Shown: piece after piece, positions 13,972 to 21,528 of the stretch
Layout of the letters: the number at the start of each line of letters is the position of its first letter
How positions within the stretch are numbered: position 1 is the first letter of the stretch
Assembly: GCA_038236705.1 (NCBI GenBank)
Contig: JBBRZN010000037.1
Coordinates: 1 to 22,043, forward strand
DNA from: AC-32 sp038236705
GTDB lineage: Bacteria; Actinomycetota; Thermoleophilia; Gaiellales; Gaiellaceae
Length of the DNA stretch: 22,043 nucleotides
Direction: 5' to 3'
Made by a program: the position numbers and the translations under genes
Notes under the pieces: model-generated
The model's input: only the letters and a program-made list of their open reading frames with translations
Told to the model about the DNA's origin: nothing
Databases searched by the model: none

Positions 13972-15132
13972 TCACGCCTGTCCAAGCAGCATGCGGTGGA
14001 GTGAGCGCGTCGCCTGGTCGGGCTCCAAGCCGAGCCGCTCGGCAAGAAGCGCGCGCAGCCTTTCGTAGCGCTCGTCGACGGCCTCCCGTAGACCGAGCGC
14101 GCTCTCGGCTTCGAGTGCGAGCCGCCAGAGGCCCTCGTTCAGGCCGTCGAACGTGAGGGCGCGCTCGGCCAGCTCGAGCGCCCGACGCGGCTCGCCGCTT
14201 CCGAGACGGATGCGGCCGACCCGCTCGAGCAATTCGACGTACGTCACGCGCAGCTGCCGCAAGTCACCTTCGGACCACGGGTAGTCGGAGCCGGCGAGCG
14301 GTTCGCCGGCGAAGAGCGCGAGCGCTTGCTCGAGGAGGCGCTGCACAACCTGGTCGTCTTCCGTGCCTCGCACCTCTGAGAGCAAGCGCTCGAGCTCGTC
14401 AAGGTCGACATCAGCGGCGGCGCGGTCGAGCCAGTAGCACTCGTGTTCGCCCGCGACCGCGTTTCCGAGCAGCCGTCGCGCGTCGCGCACAGCCTGGCGC
14501 AGCCGCGGCCGCGTCCGACGAGGGTCGACGCCCGGCCAGAAGGCCTCGAGCAGCTCGTCGCGCTGCACCCGCCGTGGGTGCAGCGCCAGGTAGGCGATGA
14601 GTTCGAGCGCCCGCGCGCGCAGGCCGCGACGGCTTCGCTTGGCGCCGGTGATTGTCAGCGGGCCGAGCACGGAAATTTGCGGGCGATCAGGTACCGCGAT
14701 TACCTCTTGCGGCGGCACTGCGCCCTCGACTAGCGATGCGGGCTCGGACGCGGCGGCACGACCATCCGCCAGCGCGGGCGACGCCCGCTCGGGCGAAGCG
14801 ATCACAAACGAGGGCGTTTGCGATCGCGGCCGGTGAGCAGACGACGGCGGCCACCTGGACGTACCGTGCGATCGCGGACGTGTTGCGACCGATAGCCGCG
14901 CTCCCGCCGGTCGTGGTGCGAAGAGAAACGCGAGCGCAAGCAATCCGGCGACCATCCAGAGCAACCACAGGGTCAGGTCCTCGATCGTCTCGATCGTGAG
15001 CGGCGCGGAGAACGAGCGCGGCAGCGATGGCGAGCCCGGGCGAAAGAGCCAGAGCGCAGCCAGGATCGCGAGCGAAAGTGGCGCACGCCTAAGAGTGGGC
15101 CGATGTCTCCGCTGCCGGCTGGCGGCGATCAT
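13972..15132 (-). CDS. Membrane-anchored BTAD (SARP-like) transcriptional regulator
   Basis: This 386-residue protein has two probable membrane helices (about 18-31 and 53-72) and a long Pro/Ser/Arg-rich linker (75-148). An OmpR-type winged helix follows (about 151-237, starting PQISVLGPLTI and including ARALELIAYLALHP and AFWP), then a helical BTAD repeat domain (240-385). BTAD proteins of the SARP/AfsR group activate operons in actinobacteria; a membrane tether is unusual for them. ATG 15132 overlaps the stop of the prepilin peptidase gene (ATGA), so it is translated with the Tad operon and may report on or regulate pilus production. It ends 20 bases from the convergent glycosylase gene, marking the border of the pilus block. 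Target promoters unknown. Confidence 0.85.
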   Translation of the reverse strand: MIAASRQRRHRPTLRRAPLSLAILAALWLFRPGSPSLPRSFSAPLTIETIEDLTLWLLWMVAGLLALAFLFAPRPAGARLSVATRPRSHGTSRWPPSSAHRPRSQTPSFVIASPERASPALADGRAAASEPASLVEGAVPPQEVIAVPDRPQISVLGPLTITGAKRSRRGLRARALELIAYLALHPRRVQRDELLEAFWPGVDPRRTRPRLRQAVRDARRLLGNAVAGEHECYWLDRAAADVDLDELERLLSEVRGTEDDQVVQRLLEQALALFAGEPLAGSDYPWSEGDLRQLRVTYVELLERVGRIRLGSGEPRRALELAERALTFDGLNEGLWRLALEAESALGLREAVDERYERLRALLAERLGLEPDQATRSLHRMLLGQA

Positions 15133-15629
15133 GCGATGAGCGCGATCACCGCGCCCGCGGCGAAGAAGGGGGCGAGCGGCAGCTTGCGAGAGGCGGCGGC
15201 TCGTCCGAAGCGGACGAGCAGGAGGAGGGCGAAGCCGGCGGCGAGCGCGATCGCAACGAGCAGTGCGACGGCGCCGCGGCCGTCGAGTCCGAGCACAAGC
15301 AGGAGCGCGAGTTTGACGTCGCCCATGCCAAGCGCTTCCGGACGGAGGAGGCTGAGCGCGAGCAGTGGGCCGACAAGCGCGAGTCCGTTAGCGAGTGTGG
15401 CGAACGTCATCCCGCTGACCGCCCACGCCACTGCGCAGACCGCTGCCGCCGGCAAGACGATCCGGTTTGGGATCCGCCGCTCAAAAAGGTCGCTCTCGAC
15501 CACCGCGCCCAGCGCCGCGCCGAGCAGCACGAGCCGTACCAGCGTGAGCAGAGAGAGGTGAAGAATCGCGGCGTAAAGCACGAACGTCGCGGCACCGACC
15601 GCGGCCGCGGTTAGGCGTCTGGTTGTCAT
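15129..15629 (-). CDS. A24-family prepilin peptidase (TadV/CpaA-like)
   Basis: This 166-residue, almost wholly hydrophobic protein has about five or six membrane helices. The two catalytic aspartates of A24 peptidases are present: Asp47 in ESDLFERRIPNRIV and Asp104 in GMGDVKLAL. It is short and lacks the N-terminal methylase domain of PilD-type enzymes, as in TadV/CpaA. It should cleave the leader of the Flp-like pilin and the TadE/G-like pseudopilins encoded just upstream in the same operon, at the inner face of the membrane. ATG 15629 overlaps the stop of the TadG-like gene (ATGA). Confidence 0.92.
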   Translation of the reverse strand: MTTRRLTAAAVGAATFVLYAAILHLSLLTLVRLVLLGAALGAVVESDLFERRIPNRIVLPAAAVCAVAWAVSGMTFATLANGLALVGPLLALSLLRPEALGMGDVKLALLLVLGLDGRGAVALLVAIALAAGFALLLLVRFGRAAASRKLPLAPFFAAGAVIALIA

Positions 15630-16042
15630 GGCTCGCGCGGCGCCGCGGTCGCGTGGGCGCCGACCGTGAGCGTCGAAAGTCCGACAAGTCGGAGCAGGAT
15701 CGTCGGCACTCGCCGCTGGACTTCGACGTACACGTCGGCGGTGTTCGCTGCCGCCTGGCGGCGCAGGCCGGGCTCGCCGGCAAGCGCCTGCAGCGCTGCG
15801 GCGCGGGCCTGCTCGGGATCGAGCGCGAGCCGGCCCTGGTGGAGCGCCTGCAGGTCGAGCGCTTGGCTGCCGGTGAGGGCGGCATCGTCGGCGAGCGAGA
15901 CGAGCTCGCGGCGGACGATGAAGGCGTGGCCGATGTCGACGCCGGCGCCGATCACGATCAAGAGCGCGAGCGAGAGCAGCAGTCCCGCGACCAGCACCGC
16001 GCCGCGCTCATCGCCGAACCGGGAACGAAGGCGCCCGCTCAT
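15626..16042 (-). CDS. TadG-like pseudopilin/pilus assembly protein
   Basis: This 138-residue protein has a short basic leader ending in DERGAVLVAGLLLSLALL, a single hydrophobic helix in the TadE/TadG position. The exported part begins VDIGHAFIVRRELVSLADDAALTGSQAL; the D-x-A-A-L-[AT]-G pattern after the helix is typical of TadG-type (Flp pilus-associated) proteins. No von Willebrand-type domain follows, so it is a short form. It is coupled to neighbours at both ends by ATGA overlaps and lies directly before the peptidase that would process it. Confidence 0.82.
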   Translation of the reverse strand: MSGRLRSRFGDERGAVLVAGLLLSLALLIVIGAGVDIGHAFIVRRELVSLADDAALTGSQALDLQALHQGRLALDPEQARAAALQALAGEPGLRRQAAANTADVYVEVQRRVPTILLRLVGLSTLTVGAHATAAPREP

Positions 16043-16470
16043 GGCGAGCTCCCGCTGAGCAGACTGCGGTAGCGATCGACGGGCGCGCTGGCGCGGCCGC
16101 TGAGCTCGATCGTGCCGAAACGGCCGACGACGGGCAGGCTGGCAAAGGACACGCTCGTACGGACGCGCGCGGTCAAGACTCCGCCGCGCGCGAACTGGCC
16201 GTTCAGCTCGAGCCGAAGCGGCTCGCCGGTCTGCGCTCGCGCGCGTGCGAGCGCGTTGTCGGCGGCCGTCTGGGCGGCGGTCGGGTTCGGCGCCTCGACC
16301 GCCGCGCGGACTGCATCGCGTGCCGCTTGTTCGGCCGCCAGCCGCCCCTGCTCGAGCCGCGCGAACAAGGGCACGAGGAAGAGCAGCGGCAGCAGCACGC
16401 CGGCGAGCAGGATCAGCGCCGAGATCAGCCCCTGTCCGCGCTCGTCCCGCAGCCGCCGTGGGAAGGTCAT
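16039..16470 (-). CDS. TadE-like pseudopilin
   Basis: This 143-residue protein begins MTFPRRLRDERGQGLISALILLAG, a class IV prepilin-type leader and hydrophobic helix, followed by a helical segment and a small beta-rich domain. It matches the TadE/TadG minor pilin pattern. ATG 16470 is chosen because the sequence before it, open to 17415, is Arg-rich shadow coding; the ATG overlaps the stop of the preceding pseudopilin (ATGA). Its substrate role is presumably as a minor subunit or anchor of the Flp pilus. Confidence 0.85.
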   Translation of the reverse strand: MTFPRRLRDERGQGLISALILLAGVLLPLLFLVPLFARLEQGRLAAEQAARDAVRAAVEAPNPTAAQTAADNALARARAQTGEPLRLELNGQFARGGVLTARVRTSVSFASLPVVGRFGTIELSGRASAPVDRYRSLLSGSSP

Positions 16471-16868
16471 GGTGCTGCCTCCGCCTGTGGGTAGCGCTCG
16501 AGCGGCAGGCTTGCGCTCGCGACGACGTTCGGCAGGACGAGCGAGAGCGGGAACAACCGCGGCGCCGAGCCGGTAATCCGCACGGTCACCTCGTCGACGT
16601 CGACGCGCGCCGACGCGTGCAGCGAGCCGCCTGCGCCGCCGGCCGCCTGCAGGACTGCGTCCGCACGCGCGACGCCGGCGTTTGCGCCGCCGACCGCGGC
16701 CGTCCGCGCCCCGTCCTGGGCGGCGGCCGCGGCGACCGAGCGCGCGTGCGCGTAGGCGAACCCCTGCACGGCGACGACGACAACGAGCAGCACCAGCCCG
16801 AGCGCGAGCAGGCCCTCGATCAGCGCTTGCCCGTCCTCGGCCTCGAGGCTGCGGACGAGTGAACGCAT
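16467..16868 (-). CDS. TadE-like pseudopilin
   Basis: This 133-residue protein starts MRSLVRSLEAEDGQALIEGLLALGLVLL. The cleavage glycine is followed by QALIE, so the +5 glutamate of class IV pilins is present, and then a single membrane helix. An Ala/Gly-rich helical part and a small C-terminal beta domain follow. ATG 16868 is five bases after the Flp-like pilin gene's stop on the coding strand; the longer frame to 17036 is a shadow of that pilin gene. It pairs with the next gene as the usual tandem TadE/TadF-like set. Confidence 0.83.
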   Translation of the reverse strand: MRSLVRSLEAEDGQALIEGLLALGLVLLVVVVAVQGFAYAHARSVAAAAAQDGARTAAVGGANAGVARADAVLQAAGGAGGSLHASARVDVDEVTVRITGSAPRLFPLSLVLPNVVASASLPLERYPQAEAAP

Positions 16869-16873
16869 CACGG

Positions 16874-17068
16874 CTAGCCGCCGGAGATGAAGTTGACCAT
16901 CTTCTGTGCGGCCGTCTCGATCGCCGGCCGCAGCAGCGCAACCACGGCCGCGGCCGCGGCGGCGAGGCCGACCGCGAGCACGACCCAGTTGACCAGGCTG
17001 TCGCCGCGCTCCTCGCGGCGGACGCGGTCGGCCCACTCCAAAAGCCGGAACCAGAGCGAGTCGAGCAT
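16874..17068 (-). CDS. Flp-like small pilin (non-canonical)
   Basis: This 64-residue protein has a basic, partly helical leader of about 22 residues, EERGDSLVNWVV at the possible cleavage site, a single Ala-rich membrane helix (about 27-48) and a short tail. Size, leader and position next to tadC and the tadE genes fit the Flp major pilin. However, the conserved Glu-Tyr after the cleavage glycine is replaced by Asn-Trp, so processing and assembly may differ. ATG 17068 has a purine-rich ribosome site (GGAAAGGGG) about five bases upstream, the strongest in the pilus block, consistent with high output. Confidence 0.72.
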   Translation of the reverse strand: MLDSLWFRLLEWADRVRREERGDSLVNWVVLAVGLAAAAAAVVALLRPAIETAAQKMVNFISGG

Positions 17069-17095
17069 CTGAACCCCCTTTCCTTGCAGTTGCGG

Positions 17096-17947
17096 TTACA
17101 CGGTCTGGGCGAGGAAGCGGAGAAAGCCGTAGGCGATGAGCAGCACGAGCACCGCCAGCAAAGGCGCGAGCGGCGCGTGCATGGCCAGGTAAGCGCGGTC
17201 GGCGGCACGCTCGAGGTAGCGGTTCTGTTCGGCGCGCGCCTCACGCGCCTGTTGGCGCAGGAACTCCAGGTAGGGACTCTCCTTCGCCGCCAGCAGCTCG
17301 GCGAAGCGGGCGAAGGTCGGCTCGCCCGCCTCGCGCGCGACCCGTACGAGCGCCTCGCGCTCGCCGAGGCCGCGCTCCCGGCGCGCCAGCGAGAGCGCCC
17401 GCTGCAACTCCGCACCGAGCGGACCGGCGGTGTCGCGGGCGGCCAGCTCGAGCGCCTGGCGCAGCGACTGGCCGGCGCGCAGCGCCAGCGCGAGCACGGA
17501 GATCGCCTCCGGGAGGTCGAGGAAGATCGCCTCGCGCCGGCGCTTCACCTCCGCGCGCAAGATCAGATCGGGCACGAAGAAGCCGGCGATCGCGAACAAC
17601 AACGCGATACCCGCGGAGGGCAGGCGTCCGACCGCGGCCGCGTAGGGGAGCAACGGCACCAGTGGGGTCGCGACCGCGAGCAGCGCCTTCTCCGCGAGGA
17701 AGCGCGGCAGCGTCTTGCCACTGCCGGCGCGGCGAAGGTCGCGCCGATACGACTCGAGCACGCGCGCGAGCGCGGCCGGCGGCTCGATCCGGAACGGCCA
17801 GCCCTGCGACCAGCCGGCGACGGCGGTTCCTTGCGCCCGCGCCAGCCGGACCGCAAGCGCCGGCCGGCGGCGGCCGAAGTAGAACTGCGCGAGCAAGAGC
17901 CCGCCGATGAGCAGGCAGAGGGTCGACAGCGCGAGCAGCCCGTTCAC
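17096..17947 (-). CDS. tadC: TadC-like type II secretion F-domain membrane protein
   Basis: This 283-residue inner-membrane platform protein has an N-terminal helix (2-22), a paired helix region (about 88-133), a cytosolic T2SSF domain (about 135-255, including IFLDLPEAISVLALALRAGQ) and a C-terminal helix (about 258-277). This is the TadC layout. With TadB it forms the platform on which the TadA ATPase acts. GTG 17947 overlaps the tadB stop (GTGA). Confidence 0.9.
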   Translation of the reverse strand: MNGLLALSTLCLLIGGLLLAQFYFGRRRPALAVRLARAQGTAVAGWSQGWPFRIEPPAALARVLESYRRDLRRAGSGKTLPRFLAEKALLAVATPLVPLLPYAAAVGRLPSAGIALLFAIAGFFVPDLILRAEVKRRREAIFLDLPEAISVLALALRAGQSLRQALELAARDTAGPLGAELQRALSLARRERGLGEREALVRVAREAGEPTFARFAELLAAKESPYLEFLRQQAREARAEQNRYLERAADRAYLAMHAPLAPLLAVLVLLIAYGFLRFLAQTV

Positions 17948-18792
17948 CGGCGCCCTCCCGTCCGGCGCGGCTCGGGGACGCGGCCGAGCCGACGCATCAG
18001 CAGGTAGCAGCCGAAGATCAGCAGCGCCCCGATCGCGGCCACGACGGTTCCGCCAGCAGTCCGGTAGGCATCCAGGTAGCCGGGCGAGGCGGCGCCGACA
18101 AGCAACAGCAGCGCGATCGGGCTCAGCGCGAGCACCGCTGCCTCGAGCTGCAGCGTCGATGCGCGCGAGCGCGCCGTCTCGCGCGCCTCGAACCGCTCCG
18201 ACAGAACCTCCGCGAGCTCGCGCAGCACCGGCGCCAGCCCGCCCGTCGGCAGCTCGAGCAGCCCCGCGCGCAAGAGCAACGCGATCGTGTCGTTCGTCCG
18301 CTCACCCCGCTCGCTCAGCCCCGCAAGCGCTGCTGCAAGACCACCGGCGCGCAGCCGAGCATGAAACGCCGCCAGCTCGGCTCGCAGCGGCTCTGGCCCG
18401 CCCTCCGCAACGAGCGTTACCGCCGCGGGGAACGCGATCCCCGCCTCCAGCGCGTCGGCGAGCTGCGCGAGCGCCGCCGGCCACGCACGCTCCCGCGCGC
18501 GCCTACCAGCCTCGCGCCGGCGCAGATCGACCGCGACCGGCGCGTACGCCCCGGCGAGCGCGGCAACCACAGCAAGCATTGGCATCCGCGCCAGCGACCA
18601 CGCCAACGCACCAAGAACAAATGCCCCCACGACCCCGAGGGCGGCAAAGCGCGGTGTCGGGATGCTCCGGCGATGCGCTTCGATGAAGCGGCGGATCGCG
18701 CCATCGCCGGCGGCGTGGTCTGAGCGAGTGAGGCTGGCCCAGACAATGCCAATGCCCCCAGCAAACAGGAGCCCAAGCAAGAAGCCCGTCAT
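17944..18792 (-). CDS. tadB: TadB-like type II secretion F-domain membrane protein
   Basis: This 282-residue protein has an N-terminal helix, a hydrophobic pair (about 45-85), a cytosolic F-domain (about 100-215, with AWPAALAQLADALEAGIAF and the LLELPTGGLAPVLRELAEVL segment) and two C-terminal helices. The order and size match TadB, partner of the TadC protein next to it. ATG 18792 overlaps the stop of the secreted-protein gene (ATGA), so translation is coupled. Confidence 0.88.
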   Translation of the reverse strand: MTGFLLGLLFAGGIGIVWASLTRSDHAAGDGAIRRFIEAHRRSIPTPRFAALGVVGAFVLGALAWSLARMPMLAVVAALAGAYAPVAVDLRRREAGRRARERAWPAALAQLADALEAGIAFPAAVTLVAEGGPEPLRAELAAFHARLRAGGLAAALAGLSERGERTNDTIALLLRAGLLELPTGGLAPVLRELAEVLSERFEARETARSRASTLQLEAAVLALSPIALLLLVGAASPGYLDAYRTAGGTVVAAIGALLIFGCYLLMRRLGRVPEPRRTGGRR

Positions 18793-19730
18793 CCGTTGCC
18801 TCCCGCGAGTAGGAAGGCGCGCGCCTCGCTCACCGGATACGCAAGGCCGGCGCTTGTCGTCCGAGTGGGAAGCGAGCCGCTCGCGGAGACCGGCCCAGTT
18901 GCGTGGAACGAGATCGCCCAGTGCACGAGCGCCTCGAGTGGGTAGCCGCGCGCGCCGCAGCTTGGCAGCACGTACGGATTCCGGCCCAGATCGCCGGCCA
19001 GACAGCGCGTCTCGTACAGGTGCCGAATCGCATCGGCCGGCGGCGGCCCCGGCGTGTACGGCCTCCCCGCTCCGCTCACCAACGCCGCACCGTCACCGAA
19101 GCGCCACTCGATGCTTGGTTCGGCGCTGACGCTGACACGCTCGCCGCGCAGCGAGATCGACAGCACCTCCCGCCGCGGCGCCGGCGCAAGCCAGAACCAG
19201 GAATCCGCCCCTGTGAGGCCGCCTCTGCTCGCGGCCGGGCTCGCCTGGATCCGCCCCGGGAAGAGCTCAAGCCGCGCCGCGATCGCTGCCGCGATCGCCG
19301 CCGGATTCAGTCCCGGCCCACCCGGAACCCCGCCGCCTCCAGCCGTGACCGTGTAACAGGGCAGGACGCTGTTCGGCATGTAGATGCACGTGTGGCCAGA
19401 ACCATCCGAGTACCAGAACGTGTCCGGCCCGAGCGGGTGCGGGTTTTGCAGAAACGGCGAGCTACTCGCCAACGCTGGGTAGAGAGGCTCGTTGTTTCCC
19501 GTGCCGCCGCCCCGCGGCGTCGAGATGAGTTGGGTGTGTGATTGGCTCGTTCCGGTCTGACGATCGCGTCCGGGGCGCGCGCCGTGGACGGCGATGCTCG
19601 CCGACACGGAAGCTTTACTGGGCCCCTCTTGTTGGGACCAACGGCCGATCTTGATCGTATCGGCGCGAGCCACAGCCGGAACCAGTCCGACCACTGCGAT
19701 GCAGAAGCACGCGATTGCGATCCGCCTCAT
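18789..19730 (-). CDS. Secreted protein of unknown function in the Tad operon
   Basis: This 313-residue protein has a clear signal peptide, MRRIAIACFCIAVVGLVPAVARA, with cleavage expected after ARA. The mature part contains a Gly/Pro-rich low-complexity stretch (about 150-165), several tryptophans and four cysteines (in the HTCIY, LPCYT, TRCLA and PSCGA segments) that could form disulfides. The C-terminal half is beta-rich and contains EWRFGDGA followed by a glycine-rich turn, reminiscent of PKD-like repeats. No family is recognised with confidence. Its operon place suggests an exported accessory of the pilus. Confidence 0.72.
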   Translation of the reverse strand: MRRIAIACFCIAVVGLVPAVARADTIKIGRWSQQEGPSKASVSASIAVHGARPGRDRQTGTSQSHTQLISTPRGGGTGNNEPLYPALASSSPFLQNPHPLGPDTFWYSDGSGHTCIYMPNSVLPCYTVTAGGGGVPGGPGLNPAAIAAAIAARLELFPGRIQASPAASRGGLTGADSWFWLAPAPRREVLSISLRGERVSVSAEPSIEWRFGDGAALVSGAGRPYTPGPPPADAIRHLYETRCLAGDLGRNPYVLPSCGARGYPLEALVHWAISFHATGPVSASGSLPTRTTSAGLAYPVSEARAFLLAGGNG

Positions 19731-20257
19731 CGCAGCCCCACCACCCGCCAGACGACGAACGTCGTCTTGCTCCCGAGGCGGTGCAGTTCGACTCGTGCTC
19801 GCTCATCGAGCTTCACGGCGCGGCCAAGAGGAGCTCCAGCTCGATAGGGGCGGACGACCTGGCGGCTCCGAATGACCGCCGTTGCTCGCGCGTAAGACGG
19901 GTCGAGCTTGATCGAAAGGATTTGGAGGTTGGTCGAGACAGTTCGGATCCGCATCTGCTTAGACAACCGTTGTGCTGCCGCTTTTCGAAGCGCGACAAGC
20001 GCAGGGCCGCCCGTCGATTTCGTCGCGTCTTGAGGGACGCGGTTCGTCCAGAGGACAAGTCCCGAGAGCTGGTCGTTGCTCCGCAGTGCTCTGCGAACAG
20101 CGAGCCGCAGCGATTGCGGCGTGGGTCGTTCCACGCTCGTCGTGGAAGCAGATGTTGAGGTCGACGTTGTCGTCGAGCTAGCGTGGTTTGATCCGCTCGA
20201 GCAGCCGGCGAGCGCGACACTCGAGACGACGAGGGCCAACGTTCCCGCGCGGGTCAT
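19727..20257 (-). CDS. Probable lipoprotein with Ser/Thr-rich linker, Tad operon
   Basis: This 176-residue protein has a lipoprotein signal peptide with lipobox LAGC (Cys19). A Ser/Thr-rich stretch (20-42), probably an extended cell-wall spacer, follows, then a small folded domain of about 130 residues that is basic and alpha/beta in character. I do not recognise the domain. ATG 20257 overlaps the tadA stop (ATGA); the frame continues open to 21250 only as an Arg-rich shadow of tadA. It may be a surface-anchored pilus accessory. Confidence 0.75.
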   Translation of the reverse strand: MTRAGTLALVVSSVALAGCSSGSNHASSTTTSTSTSASTTSVERPTPQSLRLAVRRALRSNDQLSGLVLWTNRVPQDATKSTGGPALVALRKAAAQRLSKQMRIRTVSTNLQILSIKLDPSYARATAVIRSRQVVRPYRAGAPLGRAVKLDERARVELHRLGSKTTFVVWRVVGLR

Positions 20258-21528
20258 CTGGGTGCCTCGAAGCCGGCGACGGCAAGCTCCCCGGCGAAGG
20301 CGGGGTCGCTGCCGAGCCAGTGGAGGTGGGGGCCGGCGCCGTCGAAGAGCGGGTTCAAGGTCAGTCGCGATCCTTCCACGCCGGCGACCTCGACGATTTC
20401 GTCGATCCGCCGGGGGAGGAAGCGGCGCTCGCCGCCGTCGAAGCTGCGCGGGCGGTCGCAGTGGATCACGACGTCGATCTCGCGCAGCCAGTCGAGCGCT
20501 TGCTCGGCTTCGACGCGGGCGCCGGAGGTGAGGGCGAAGCGGACGAGGTTGCGCAGTGCGTGTTCGGCGGATTCGCCGTGGACGCTGGTCATGCCGGCGT
20601 GGCCGGTGGCGAAGGCCCAGAGCATCGCCATCGTTTCCGGGCCGCGGCATTCGCCGACGAGGATGCGGTCGGGGTTCATGCGCAGCGCGTCGGCGACTAG
20701 ATCTTCGAGCGTGACGGCCGGGAGACCGTCGGTGCTGGCCGGTCGCGCCTCGTAGCCGATGCAGTTGGGGAGGATCGCGGGCAGCTGCAGCTCGGCGGAG
20801 GATTCGCAGACAACCGTTCGTTCGCTGCCGGGGATGGCGCGCCCGAGCGCGTTCAGGAATGTGGTTTTGCCGCTGGAGACCGGGCCGGCGACGACGATGT
20901 TCTTGCCGGCGCGGACGCAGGAGCTGAGGAAGGCGGCGGCCTCGTCGCTGAGGAAATCGAGCTCGACAAGCTCGGCGAGCGTGCCGGCGCCGAGACGGAA
21001 GCGGCGGATCGTGCAGATGGGGTGCCCGTTCGAGGAGACGGGTGGGATCGCGGCGGTGAGCCTGGAACCGTCGGGCAGGCGCGCTTCGACGCGCGGAGTG
21101 ATCCGGTCGAGGCGTTTGCCTTCGACCTGTTCGAGCAGCCGTTCGAGGAAGGAGCGCACCTGGCGGTCGTCGTGGAAGGTGAGGTCGGGGACGCGTTCGA
21201 GCCGCTCGCCGGTGTCGCGGAAGACGCGTTTGGGCCCGTTGATCATCCATTCCTGCGCGAACGGGTCGGCGAGCATCCGTTCGGCGATCGCGCCCAGTCC
21301 GATCAGGTCGTCGCGGAGTTCGCGCGCGAGCTGTTCGCGTTCGTCACCGGTGAGTTCGCGCTCTTGCCCGTTGAGGGCGTCGGCCTCGTAGCTGCGCAGG
21401 ACTTCTTCGATCAGCGTCTGCGCACGCGCCCGTCCCTGTTCGCTGGCGAGGTTGACTTCCTCGGTGGCGAGCGCGCGCTCGACGCGCAGGCGCACGAGTT
21501 CGCGCGGGTCGGTTACGACCTCCGCCAC
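20254..21528 (-). CDS. tadA: TadA/CpaF secretion ATPase
   Basis: This 424-residue hexameric-type ATPase drives Flp pilus assembly. It has an N-terminal helical domain (1-85), a linker domain with WMINGP and the RVEARLPDGSRLTAAIPPVS segment, Walker A GPVSSGKT (215-222), acidic box ESSAELQL, Walker B RILVGECRG (288-296) and the histidine box TGHAGMTSVHGES (308-320). Walker A GPVSSGKT differs from the common GGTGSGKT but keeps the key Lys-Thr. GTG 21528 overlaps the cpaE-like gene by 16 bases and has a GGTGG-type ribosome site just upstream. Confidence 0.95.
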   Translation of the reverse strand: MAEVVTDPRELVRLRVERALATEEVNLASEQGRARAQTLIEEVLRSYEADALNGQERELTGDEREQLARELRDDLIGLGAIAERMLADPFAQEWMINGPKRVFRDTGERLERVPDLTFHDDRQVRSFLERLLEQVEGKRLDRITPRVEARLPDGSRLTAAIPPVSSNGHPICTIRRFRLGAGTLAELVELDFLSDEAAAFLSSCVRAGKNIVVAGPVSSGKTTFLNALGRAIPGSERTVVCESSAELQLPAILPNCIGYEARPASTDGLPAVTLEDLVADALRMNPDRILVGECRGPETMAMLWAFATGHAGMTSVHGESAEHALRNLVRFALTSGARVEAEQALDWLREIDVVIHCDRPRSFDGGERRFLPRRIDEIVEVAGVEGSRLTLNPLFDGAGPHLHWLGSDPAFAGELAVAGFEAPR

